From: CAYRIF01 sp964424205
GTDB taxonomy: Bacteria; Bacteroidota; Bacteroidia; Cytophagales; Cyclobacteriaceae
Assembly: GCA_964424205.1 (NCBI GenBank)
Contig: CAYRIF010000242.1
Coordinates: forward strand, 1 to 5,995
Direction: 5' to 3'
Length of the DNA stretch: 5,995 nucleotides
The notes below the pieces were generated by a model that saw nothing but the letters and a program-made list of their open reading frames with translations, was not told the origin of the DNA and did no database searches. Both the position numbers and the translations under genes were made by a program. Of this stretch, positions 1 through 5,995 are shown in pieces. The stretch's first letter is position 1. Each line of letters begins with the position of its first letter.

Positions 1-224
1 CGCTGCATACTCCTTGAAATTTTCAGCCGCTTGGGAAATAGCACCATTCTAGGATTAGGGCTATACCATACGATGGGTTCACCCTCGTTGTACCAAGGAA
101 AAATACCACTTTGATATGCCAACATCAGCCTTTCGGGACTTAAATCACCGCCCATGGCAAGCACTCCATCTTCTGTGGCATTTTCTACCGGGGGGAATTT
201 TGGAAGGTTCGCAGGGAAGTTCAT
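1..224 (-). CDS. aat: Leucyl/phenylalanyl-tRNA-protein transferase, N-terminal part (runs off the left edge)
   Basis: Aat transfers Leu or Phe from an aminoacyl-tRNA to proteins with an N-terminal Lys or Arg in the cytoplasm, marking them for ClpS/ClpAP-type degradation (N-degron pathway). Only the first 74 codons are present. Translation from the ATG at 224-222 shows the family signature in order: FPPVENATEDGVLAMGGDLSP (about residues 10-30), then ERLMLAYQSGIFPW (31-44), then WYSPNPRMVLFP (53-64) and ISRSM (69-73). These align closely with what I recall of the E. coli Aat N-terminus (GGDLSP, AYxxGIFPW, WWSPDPR, ISRSM). The frame is open to the window edge. The start is 11 bases after the PAP2 stop, so the two genes are probably cotranscribed. 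No Shine-Dalgarno-like sequence precedes it. The transferase catalytic core lies outside the window, so its integrity cannot be judged. Confidence 0.93.
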   Translation of the reverse strand, partial: MNFPANLPKFPPVENATEDGVLAMGGDLSPERLMLAYQSGIFPWYNEGEPIVWYSPNPRMVLFPKRLKISRSMQ

Positions 225-235
225 TTTACTGCTGC

Positions 236-808
236 CTAATTAATTGGAGAAAATATTTCCTTTGACAAAAAATATACCCTACTCACAATATATCCTGCGA
301 TTAATCCCACAATCATCCCAACAAAAATATCGCCTGGATAGTGTACGCCTAAATATATTCTGCTGTAAGAGACGACAGTAGCCCATAAAAATAGCCATTT
401 TATCCATTTGAAATCTTTTTTCATGGTCGTCCATAAAATCATAGCTAAACCAAAAGTACTTGCGGCATGAGAGGAGGCAAACCCATAAACTCCACCTTTG
501 TAGCCATTGATTTGATGGATAAGTCCCTCTAGCTCAGGATTGTGCGAAGGGCGCAATCGTGCAAAAAATGGTTTCATAAACCCTGCCGTAAATCGGTCGG
601 TGATAAAGAAAGTCAGTCCTATCGCCAGTAAAATAGGAATAGACTGCCACTTGTATTTATAGATAATCACGGCAATCAGCACTACATACAAAGGTATCCA
701 TGCTAGTTTTCCTGAAATAAAATACATAATTGGGTCTAACCAATCAGCATGAAGCCCATTGAGAAATAGGAATAGGTCTTTGTCTAGTGATGCAATGGTT
801 TCTAGCAT
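236..808 (-). CDS. PAP2-family membrane phosphatase (acid phosphatase/lipid phosphatase type)
   Basis: This 190-residue integral membrane protein has the full three-part PAP2 signature. C1 is KPFFARLRP (K79, R86, P87, the KX6RP pattern). C2 is ASSH (111-114), with H114 as the general acid/base. C3 is SRIYLGVHYPGD (149-160), with R150, nucleophile H156 and D160. Hydrophobic segments fall at about 36-50, 56-71, 115-128, 137-148 and 161-180, and the length is normal for a compact PAP2 protein. Family members remove phosphate from lipid phosphates such as undecaprenyl diphosphate, phosphatidate, phosphatidylglycerophosphate or lipid A, with the active site facing the periplasm. The sequence does not tell which substrate applies. 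The ATG at 808-806 is 27 bases after the ATPase stop, and the stop is 11 bases before aat, suggesting one transcript. No Shine-Dalgarno sequence or separate promoter match was seen. Confidence 0.93.
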   Translation of the reverse strand: MLETIASLDKDLFLFLNGLHADWLDPIMYFISGKLAWIPLYVVLIAVIIYKYKWQSIPILLAIGLTFFITDRFTAGFMKPFFARLRPSHNPELEGLIHQINGYKGGVYGFASSHAASTFGLAMILWTTMKKDFKWIKWLFLWATVVSYSRIYLGVHYPGDIFVGMIVGLIAGYIVSRVYFLSKEIFSPIN

Positions 809-835
809 GTTTGATATTTATTAGTATTATTAAAG

Positions 836-2029
836 TTAGTATAAAAATCCAAATAACCACAGTGGTATAATGTTGCCAACACCATACTCAATATTGTCTT
901 TGACAACAAAGGAATTTTGAATATTCTGAATCTGCTTTTTAGTTTTGTTTTTGCCGCCAATTTCAAAAACATATTTTTCATTGATAAGGAAATCACTTTT
1001 TGGAGCAATATTGACTTGTTCGGTGGCTTTTACTTGATTAATGAAAAAAGTTTCTCGTACCGTGCCTACATTCCAGTTTTTGTTTGCTAGTGCTTGTAAT
1101 AGATTTGTATTGTTTAAAAATATTTTTTCAGGTTTGGTTAATTTTCCAATGCCTTTGGTGTGTTTATTGAGTTGGTGTATTAACCTTGCGCTTTCCAATA
1201 GGTGTAGTGCTTTTACTAGGTTTCCTCTTGAAATATTAGTTTTTTCACTTAATTTCGAAATGTTGGGTGTAAAAGGAACACTTGTGGCTATGGCATACAG
1301 CAACTTTTTTATTTTGACCAACATTTTATAATTCAAATATTCAACCGCATTCAAGTCAACATCGATGATTAGATTTACCGTCTGTAGTAAGCGTTGTTGG
1401 TATGATTCTTTGTCTTCAATAAAGTAAGGATATGCGCCATATTGCGTGTATTTTTTGAAAAACTCAATTGGTTTTATTTTCTTATTAATTTCCGTGGCAA
1501 TTTCTACGTGTTTTTTTAATATTTCATCCAAGGAATAGGTTGAAAGTTGAATTCCTTTTTCTAATACTATAAATTCTCTTAACGATAGTTCGTTGAGGGT
1601 GTAACTAATTGACCTTCTGCTAAGATCAGATTCTCCTGCGTAAATTTCTAAAATTGAGGAGGAAGTGAATACAACTTTTAGGTCAGGTAAATTATCATAT
1701 ATTAATTTTATTTCCCTGGACCAACTCGGGTATTTGTGAACTTCATCTAGGAATAAATATTTCCCACCGGATTTTGAAAAGTCATCTGCCAGTTCATACA
1801 TTGTATTTTCTGCAAAAAACAATTCATCCATAGGAACATAGAGTGCACTTCCATCGGTAGGTAATTCTGTCGCTATATATTGTAATAAAAGTGTAGTTTT
1901 ACCGCTCCCTCTTGCGCCTTTTATGGCAATGAGTCTATTATTCCAATTAATTTGAGTCAATAAATATCTTTTGAAACCTAAACTAACTCGACTTACTTTT
2001 GCTTGTGATCTTAATAGTAACTCTTCCAT
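836..2029 (-). CDS. AAA-family ATPase, AAA_14/DUF4143 type, with winged-helix and PD-(D/E)XK-like C-terminus
   Basis: The cytoplasmic protein has 397 residues, typical for this family, whose cellular role is not established. Visible parts in order: a Walker A P-loop GARGSGKT (38-45, K44); Walker B YLFLDE (91-96, D95 and E96) followed by VHKYPSW; a sensor-1-like VVFTSSS (119-125); a DLSRRS arginine motif (135-140), where R138/R139 could act as an arginine finger; the LSLREF stretch (148-153) usual before DUF4143; a winged-helix-like segment ISKLSEKTNISRGNLVKAL (257-275); and a C-terminus with E326, D346 and FEIGGK (355-360), which fit a PD-(D/E)XK nuclease-like core. All ATPase motifs look intact. 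The gene is bounded upstream by the trxA terminator and a promoter candidate, and PAP2 follows 27 bases downstream. Sampled 60-base rows are about 32-40% G+C, lower than the dnaE core. It is often a multi-copy, patchily distributed family, so it may be an accessory insertion; no direct function can be assigned. Confidence 0.88.
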   Translation of the reverse strand: MEELLLRSQAKVSRVSLGFKRYLLTQINWNNRLIAIKGARGSGKTTLLLQYIATELPTDGSALYVPMDELFFAENTMYELADDFSKSGGKYLFLDEVHKYPSWSREIKLIYDNLPDLKVVFTSSSILEIYAGESDLSRRSISYTLNELSLREFIVLEKGIQLSTYSLDEILKKHVEIATEINKKIKPIEFFKKYTQYGAYPYFIEDKESYQQRLLQTVNLIIDVDLNAVEYLNYKMLVKIKKLLYAIATSVPFTPNISKLSEKTNISRGNLVKALHLLESARLIHQLNKHTKGIGKLTKPEKIFLNNTNLLQALANKNWNVGTVRETFFINQVKATEQVNIAPKSDFLINEKYVFEIGGKNKTKKQIQNIQNSFVVKDNIEYGVGNIIPLWLFGFLY

Positions 2030-2074
2030 ATTGTTATTTTACAATTATAGTAAAAAAGTGTTAAATAAAAATAA

Positions 2075-2104
2075 CAAAATTAGCATATTATTGTTGTTTA
2101 GCAA
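2075..2104 (-). promoter_or_regulatory. Candidate Bacteroidota promoter for the ATPase-PAP2-aat unit
   Basis: On the minus strand, TTG at 2104-2102 is followed by 19 bases and then TAATTTTG at 2082-2075. This matches the sigma-factor consensus described for Bacteroidota (TTG at -33, TAnnTTTG at -7, roughly 17-23 bases apart). It lies just after the trxA terminator, and the predicted transcription start would leave a 5' leader of about 40 bases before the ATPase ATG. The region is very A+T-rich, which raises the chance of a random -7 match, but the -33 element, spacing and position agree. Confidence 0.62.
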
Positions 2105-2133
2105 GAACACTATTGAATATTTGATTGTATACG

Positions 2134-2164
2134 AAAAAAGCGCAACCCATTAAGGCAGCGCTTT
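2134..2164 (-). terminator. Intrinsic terminator downstream of trxA
   Basis: On the minus strand, AAAGCGC (2164-2158) pairs perfectly with GCGCTTT (2143-2137). The stem can extend inward past one T-T mismatch with G-T, C-G, C-G and T-G pairs, closing on a TAAT loop. A run of six T (2139-2134) follows directly. It begins about 20 bases after the trxA stop codon, the expected place for a Rho-independent terminator, and it separates trxA from the ATPase transcription unit. Confidence 0.85.
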
Positions 2165-2185
2165 CAAACGTATAATTTATGTTAT

Positions 2186-2509
2186 TTATGCTAATTGTGC
2201 ATCTAATTTTCCGATCAATACCGCTTTAGGCACCGCACCTACTTGTTTGTCTACAATCTCTCCATCCTTGAATACCAACAATGTTGGGATACTTCGGATG
2301 CCAAACTTTGCTGAAACGTTAGGGTTGCTGTCAACATCTACTTTAGCGATGACTGCTTTTCCTTCATATTCTCCTGCTAATTCTTCTACGATTGGTCCTA
2401 TCATTCGACATGGCCCACACCATTCTGCCCAAAAATCAACTAGTATTGGTTTGTCTGAGGCTATTATTTCTTCAAAGTTTGCGTCTGTTATTTCTATTGG
2501 TTTTGCCAT
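2186..2509 (-). CDS. trxA: Thioredoxin
   Basis: This 107-residue cytoplasmic thiol-disulfide oxidoreductase is almost exactly the length of E. coli TrxA. It reduces protein disulfides (for example in ribonucleotide reductase and peroxiredoxins) and is itself recharged by thioredoxin reductase. The classic active site is present as FWAEWCGPCRM (26-36), with redox cysteines C31 and C34. The buried acid D25 precedes it in VDFW, the cis-proline is P75 in SIPT, and the KVDVD (56-60) and GxxPK (91-95) segments are in their usual positions. There is no signal peptide or lipobox, so it is cytoplasmic rather than a TlpA/ResA-type envelope protein. The ATG at 2509-2507 is supported by the typical short N-terminus. 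It lies 253 bases after dnaE, with its own promoter candidate and a terminator behind it, so it is probably expressed as a single gene with possible readthrough from dnaE. Confidence 0.97.
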   Translation of the reverse strand: MAKPIEITDANFEEIIASDKPILVDFWAEWCGPCRMIGPIVEELAGEYEGKAVIAKVDVDSNPNVSAKFGIRSIPTLLVFKDGEIVDKQVGAVPKAVLIGKLDAQLA

Positions 2510-2549
2510 AATATTTTACTTAATGTATTTAAATTCAAAAACTAGATTA

Positions 2550-2582
2550 CAAATATAGTGCTAAAGTACGAGCAACCTCAAA
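2550..2582 (-). promoter_or_regulatory. Candidate Bacteroidota promoter for trxA
   Basis: On the minus strand, TTTG at 2582-2579 is followed by 21 bases and then TATATTTG at 2557-2550, an exact TAnnTTTG -7 element. The predicted start is about 35 bases before the trxA ATG. A second TTG at 2575-2573 would give a spacer of only 15 bases and is less likely. The match to the known Bacteroidota pattern and the agreement with the ATPase promoter candidate support the call. Confidence 0.68.
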
Positions 2583-2642
2583 TCCACCTTGTTTTTATTG
2601 GTTAATTGTAACATGGCTGACAAAAAGTCATCCTCCCTCTAT

Positions 2643-2661
2643 CCCCTGATTTATTCAGGGG
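2643..2661. repeat. Perfect 7-bp inverted repeat (hairpin) in the dnaE-trxA spacer
   Basis: CCCCTGA (2643-2649) and TCAGGGG (2655-2661) are perfect complements around a five-base TTTAT loop. There is no T-run after the stem on either strand, so it does not look like a normal intrinsic terminator. Similar short CCTGA...TCAGG palindromes, in a GTCATCC...GGTCTTC-like setting, are from memory common as dispersed intergenic repeats in Bacteroidota. That identity is inference; the hairpin itself is directly visible. Confidence 0.7.
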
Positions 2662-2695
2662 TCTTCCAATCGCGTAGAATTTAGGAGATACAGCA

Positions 2696-2722
2696 ATTCC
2701 TGTCTGCTGACAAGATAGGAAT
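2696..2722. repeat. Second inverted repeat (10-bp stem) just after dnaE
   Basis: Bases 2696-2705 (ATTCCTGTCT) pair with 2713-2722 (AGATAGGAAT) around the seven-base loop GCTGACA. Nine pairs are Watson-Crick. The tenth (2702 with 2716) is a G-U wobble if read from the plus strand and an A-C mismatch from the minus strand. It sits 41 bases beyond the dnaE stop and lacks a following T-run. It could stabilise the dnaE mRNA 3' end or be part of a dispersed repeat together with the hairpin at 2643-2661. Confidence 0.6.
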
Positions 2723-2762
2723 GCGGTAATAAGCAATGTTCTTATTTTTGTGCCTTAGCCGG

Positions 2763-5700
2763 TTATTTTATACTAAAAGAAATATTTTCTACTTGCTCCA
2801 GTGCGGCAATCATCTCATTATCAGGATTCACCTGAAATTTCCGAGATTGAAGTTCTACGGTTATATTTTTTTCTCTATCAATGAGGTTAATATTCATCGT
2901 ACACGTTCCTTTGTATTCGTTGCCAATTTTTGCTAATTGCTCCACCAGTTGCGGGGTGACATTTTTTGTGTCTACATTGATGAGTATTTTGTCAGTCATC
3001 TTTTCACGGATGTCTGAAAGTAAATCAATGCTATTGATTTTAAACTCCAATTCTCCGCCATTCCACCTTGGTGCTACGATTCCTCTCAAGTAGATAAACC
3101 AATCTTTTACCATATACTCCTTAAACTTGATGTAGTTGTCCGAGAAAAGAAAAATAGTATAAGCATCTGTATAATCCTCAATGGTAAAAGTGCCAAAAGG
3201 CTTCCCGTTTTTTGTGAACCTATGTGCCACTTCTGTGATGCTTCCTGCAATTCTAATATCCTTATGCTGGAGGCTCGGCAGGTCTTTTAATTGGTTGATT
3301 TGCGTATTGCAGAAATTATTAATCTCTAATTTGAACTGATCCAATGGATGACCAGAGATATAAAAACCCACCACTTCTTTTTCTATTTTCAGTTTTTCTA
3401 ACTCGCCATAAGGTTCTATATTTTCTACTTTTGGTCTGGGGATGTCAACGTCATTTCCTCCTCCAAATAATGATTGCTGCGCTGATTCTTTTTCAGCCTG
3501 TAATCTGTTGGCATACTTGATTGCTTTTTCAATCAGCGTTGCTTCATTATTTTCAGCATGTAAATATTGCCTTCTGTTATACTCTTTAAAACAGTCAAAA
3601 GCGCCAGCCATTGCCAGGCTCTCAAAGGTTTTTTTATTGACAGATTTTGAACTCAAGCGTTCTGCAAAATCGAATAAATTTTTGTAATCCCCATGTGCAT
3701 CTCTTTCTTCTATGAGTCGTTCCACCGCTGCTTCTCCTGATCCTTTGATAGCACCTAAGCCAAAGCGAATTTCTCCTTCTTTATTCACTTCAAAATTAAT
3801 GCCTGATTCATTCACATCAGGCCCTAACACATTGATATTCTGTTTTTTACATTCATCAATCAGCTCGGTTACTTTGCTGATATTATTTTGATTATGGGTC
3901 AATACAGAAGCCATATACGCTGCAGGGTAGTTGGCTTTGAGGTAGCCAGTTTGGTATGCAACAATTGAGTAACAAGTGGAGTGTGATTTATTGAAAGCAT
4001 AGGCGGCAAACGCTTCCCAATCTTTCCATATTTTTTCTGCAATTTCAACGGGATGTCCGTTTGATTTGCAACCCTCTAAAAATAGTGGTTTTAGTTTTTC
4101 CAGTAAGGCAAAAATCTTTTTACCCATTGCCTTACGCAGCACATCGGCATCACCTTTAGAAAAGCCTGCTAGCTTTTGAGACAGTCGCATTACTTGCTCC
4201 TGATAGACAGTGATGCCATAGGTTTCGGCTAAATATTCTTCCATTTCTGGAAGGTCATATTTGATTTCTTCTTTGCCTGTTTTTCGAGCAATGAAATTTG
4301 GAATATATTCCATCGGCCCAGGACGATAGAGTGCATTCATGGCAATTAAATCCGCTAACTTATCCGGTTTTAGTCCACGGAGGTGCTTCTGCATTCCTTC
4401 CGATTCAAATTGGAATGTACCACCTGTTGCTCCTTTTTGGTATAGCTGATAGGTTTTTTCATCGTCCAAGGGAATGGTATCAATGTCAATGACTACTCCA
4501 TGACCTTTCTCGATATATTTGACAGCGGTTTTGATAATGCTCAAGGTCTTTAAGCCTAGGAAATCCATTTTCAACATACCAGCATTTTCCACCACACTAT
4601 TGTCGAATTGTGTGATGAGCATGTCAGAATCTTTTTGCGTAGAGACAGGCACAAAATTGGTGATGTCATCGGGCGTAATGATGACACCACAGGCATGAGT
4701 ACCAGTATTTCTGACAGATCCTTCTAATACAATGGCTTGGTTGAGCACTTGTGATTTTAGATTGTTTTCACTTTTTCTTATTTTATCTAAATCGGGCACT
4801 TCTTTGAACGCTTTGGCAAGGGTGGTGCCAGGTCGTTCAGGCACTAGTTTTGCCACTTCGTTGGTTTCCGAGAGCGACAATTCCATCACCCTGCCTGCAT
4901 CACGAATAGATGATTTAGCGGCCATTGTACCGTAAGTAATGATTTGTGCTACTTGATTTTGTCCGTATTTTTCTATCACATAATCTATGACTTTATCACG
5001 TCCTTCATCGTCAAAATCAATGTCAATATCAGGTAGTGAAACCCTGTCTGGATTTAGAAACCGCTCAAAAAGTAAATCATAGGCGATAGGATCAACATTT
5101 GTGATGCCAGTGCAATAGGCAACGGCTGAACCCGCGGCAGACCCCCTTCCTGGGCCAACTGCAACACCCATTTCTCTTGCCTTGGTAGTAAAATCTTGTA
5201 CAATCAAAAAGTAGCCTGGGTAGCCTGTTTTCTTGATAGTTTCTAACTCGAAATCTAACCGCTCTTTTATTTCATCAGTGATTTCGTCATAGCGTTTTTT
5301 AGCACCAACATAGGTAATATGCCTGAGGTAATCATCTTCAGTTTCAAATGCTGCAGGAATATCATATTTGGGAAGTAGTACATCTCTTTTTAATTCATAG
5401 GTTTCAACCTTATCAATCAATTCGCTGATGTTTTCAATTGCCTGCGGAACGTCTTTGAAAATTGCTTTCATTTCCTCCGGGCTTTTGAAATAATACTCGT
5501 TGTTGGGGAAACCATAACGAAATCCCCTTCCTCTGCCAATGGGTGTTGATTTGAACTCTCCTTCTTTTACGCATAGCAATACGTCATGTGCATTGGACTC
5601 CTCTTTATTTAAATAGTAAGTTTCATTGGCTGCAATTACTTTGACCTTATGTTTTTCTGAAAGTTCAAGCAGCACTTCATTGAGTCTAACCTCCTCAGGA

Positions 5701-5995
5701 AGCCCATGGTTATTAAGTTCCAAGTAAAAATCATCGCCAAAAATATCCATCCACCATTGCAAGGTATCTTCTGCTTGGTGCTCGCCAATGTTTAGGACCA
5801 AATTTGGAATTTCACCTCCTAGTCCACCGGACAAGGCAATCAACCCTTCGGAATATTGCTCAATTAGTGCCTTGTCAATTCTTGGGTAAAGCCCATAGAG
5901 TCCTTCTGTATACCCTAGTGAACTTAACTTTACTAAATTATGATACCCTGTTTTATTTTTTGCAATTAAAATTTGTTTAAACCGCTTGTCAGGAT
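2763..5995 (-). CDS. dnaE: DNA polymerase III alpha subunit (N-terminus beyond the right edge)
   Basis: This is the replicative polymerase subunit that extends DNA at the fork, working with the beta clamp, the clamp loader and, in most species, a separate epsilon proofreader. 1076 residues are visible, and by spacing against E. coli DnaE about 80 or more N-terminal residues are missing. In visible numbering: part of the PHP domain (about 1-170, including AKNKTGYHNL at 11-20); GPGRGSAAGS (280-289); the palm motif PDIDIDF with catalytic D322 and D324 (bases 5013-5033); the third aspartate D477 in KMDFLG (4563-4565); FNKSHSTCYS (667-676); a helix-hairpin-helix region (about 744-779); a beta-clamp-binding QQSLF (839-843, bases 3465-3479); and an OB fold (about 913-953). 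The frame is uninterrupted, with no intein. The TTG at 5843 is internal: the same frame continues upstream with typical DnaE sequence. No canonical terminator follows the stop at 2763. Confidence 0.98.
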   Translation of the reverse strand, partial: PDKRFKQILIAKNKTGYHNLVKLSSLGYTEGLYGLYPRIDKALIEQYSEGLIALSGGLGGEIPNLVLNIGEHQAEDTLQWWMDIFGDDFYLELNNHGLPEEVRLNEVLLELSEKHKVKVIAANETYYLNKEESNAHDVLLCVKEGEFKSTPIGRGRGFRYGFPNNEYYFKSPEEMKAIFKDVPQAIENISELIDKVETYELKRDVLLPKYDIPAAFETEDDYLRHITYVGAKKRYDEITDEIKERLDFELETIKKTGYPGYFLIVQDFTTKAREMGVAVGPGRGSAAGSAVAYCTGITNVDPIAYDLLFERFLNPDRVSLPDIDIDFDDEGRDKVIDYVIEKYGQNQVAQIITYGTMAAKSSIRDAGRVMELSLSETNEVAKLVPERPGTTLAKAFKEVPDLDKIRKSENNLKSQVLNQAIVLEGSVRNTGTHACGVIITPDDITNFVPVSTQKDSDMLITQFDNSVVENAGMLKMDFLGLKTLSIIKTAVKYIEKGHGVVIDIDTIPLDDEKTYQLYQKGATGGTFQFESEGMQKHLRGLKPDKLADLIAMNALYRPGPMEYIPNFIARKTGKEEIKYDLPEMEEYLAETYGITVYQEQVMRLSQKLAGFSKGDADVLRKAMGKKIFALLEKLKPLFLEGCKSNGHPVEIAEKIWKDWEAFAAYAFNKSHSTCYSIVAYQTGYLKANYPAAYMASVLTHNQNNISKVTELIDECKKQNINVLGPDVNESGINFEVNKEGEIRFGLGAIKGSGEAAVERLIEERDAHGDYKNLFDFAERLSSKSVNKKTFESLAMAGAFDCFKEYNRRQYLHAENNEATLIEKAIKYANRLQAEKESAQQSLFGGGNDVDIPRPKVENIEPYGELEKLKIEKEVVGFYISGHPLDQFKLEINNFCNTQINQLKDLPSLQHKDIRIAGSITEVAHRFTKNGKPFGTFTIEDYTDAYTIFLFSDNYIKFKEYMVKDWFIYLRGIVAPRWNGGELEFKINSIDLLSDIREKMTDKILINVDTKNVTPQLVEQLAKIGNEYKGTCTMNINLIDREKNITVELQSRKFQVNPDNEMIAALEQVENISFSIK

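Larger units (their letters stand above)
2510..2762. other. dnaE-trxA intergenic region, no gene seen
   Basis: This 253-base spacer holds two inverted repeats (2643-2661 and 2696-2722), the trxA promoter candidate (2550-2582) and nothing recognisable as a protein. The 8-base word GCTGACAA occurs twice in direct orientation (2616-2623 and 2706-2713). The first copy overlaps a small TGAC-AAAAA-GTCA palindrome (2618-2630), and the second forms the loop of the larger hairpin. The stretch from about 2614 to 2725 therefore has more internal structure than a plain spacer and may be one composite repeat element. Confidence 0.6.

Noticed and set aside
802..1008. 68-codon minus-strand open frame overlapping the ATPase 3' end and the PAP2 start
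   Set aside because: It lies in a different frame inside the well-supported ATPase gene, has no recognisable domain and reads like low-complexity shadow translation.
1041..1331. 96-codon plus-strand open frame
   Set aside because: It is fully antisense to the ATPase gene, with no promoter or family resemblance; a shadow frame.
2247..2558. 103-codon plus-strand open frame
   Set aside because: It is antisense to nearly all of trxA, whose protein identity is certain.
2643..2722. The two spacer hairpins as an intrinsic terminator of dnaE
   Set aside because: Neither stem is followed by a T-run on the minus strand, and the larger one contains an A-C mismatch when read as dnaE-sense RNA.
2743..2750. 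Plus-strand TATTTTTG, a TAnnTTTG-like -7 element pointing into the dnaE 3' end
   Set aside because: There is no TTG at the proper distance upstream, and such words are frequent in A+T-rich DNA; not enough to claim an antisense transcript.
3950..5040. Intein insertion in DnaE at PDIDIDF or FNKSHS, common insertion sites
   Set aside because: Both motifs are continuous, and the distance between catalytic aspartates (322 to 477) matches that of intein-free DnaE.
5841..5843. TTG as the translation start of dnaE
   Set aside because: The same frame stays open to 5995, and the 50 upstream residues (for example AKNKTGYHNLVKLSSLGY) are typical DnaE PHP-domain sequence.

Overview
The window looks like core chromosome of a Bacteroidota bacterium, probably from the Cytophagales/Flavobacteriales side, though I cannot name a genus. 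The signs are low G+C, starts without recognisable Shine-Dalgarno sequences, two upstream sites matching the Bacteroidota promoter pattern (TTG, about 20 nt, TAnnTTTG), and Bacteroidota-like wording in the DnaE and ATPase proteins. All five genes lie on the minus strand, so transcription runs from the high-coordinate end to the low-coordinate end.

Layout in order of transcription: (1) 5995-2763, most of dnaE, the replicative DNA polymerase III alpha subunit; its N-terminus is cut off by the window edge. (2) A 253-base intergenic stretch with two hairpin-forming inverted repeats and a good promoter candidate. (3) 2509-2186, thioredoxin (trxA), followed by a clear intrinsic terminator. (4) A second promoter candidate, then 2029-836, an AAA ATPase of the AAA_14/DUF4143 type with a probable PD-(D/E)XK-like C-terminal domain. 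(5) 808-236, a small PAP2-type membrane phosphatase. (6) 224-1, the first 74 codons of aat, leucyl/phenylalanyl-tRNA-protein transferase, cut off by the left edge.

There appear to be two or three transcription units: dnaE (promoter outside the window), trxA (own promoter and terminator), and ATPase-PAP2-aat, with gaps of 27 and 11 bases and no terminator between them. The genes do not form one pathway: they cover replication, thiol redox, lipid phosphate turnover and N-degron tagging. The ATPase is the only member that looks accessory; its sampled base composition is more A+T-rich than the dnaE core.

I found no CRISPR array, insertion sequence, tRNA, rRNA, intein or convincing new multi-gene system. 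The most worthwhile second looks are the ATPase with its nuclease-like tail and the hairpin-bearing dnaE-trxA spacer.
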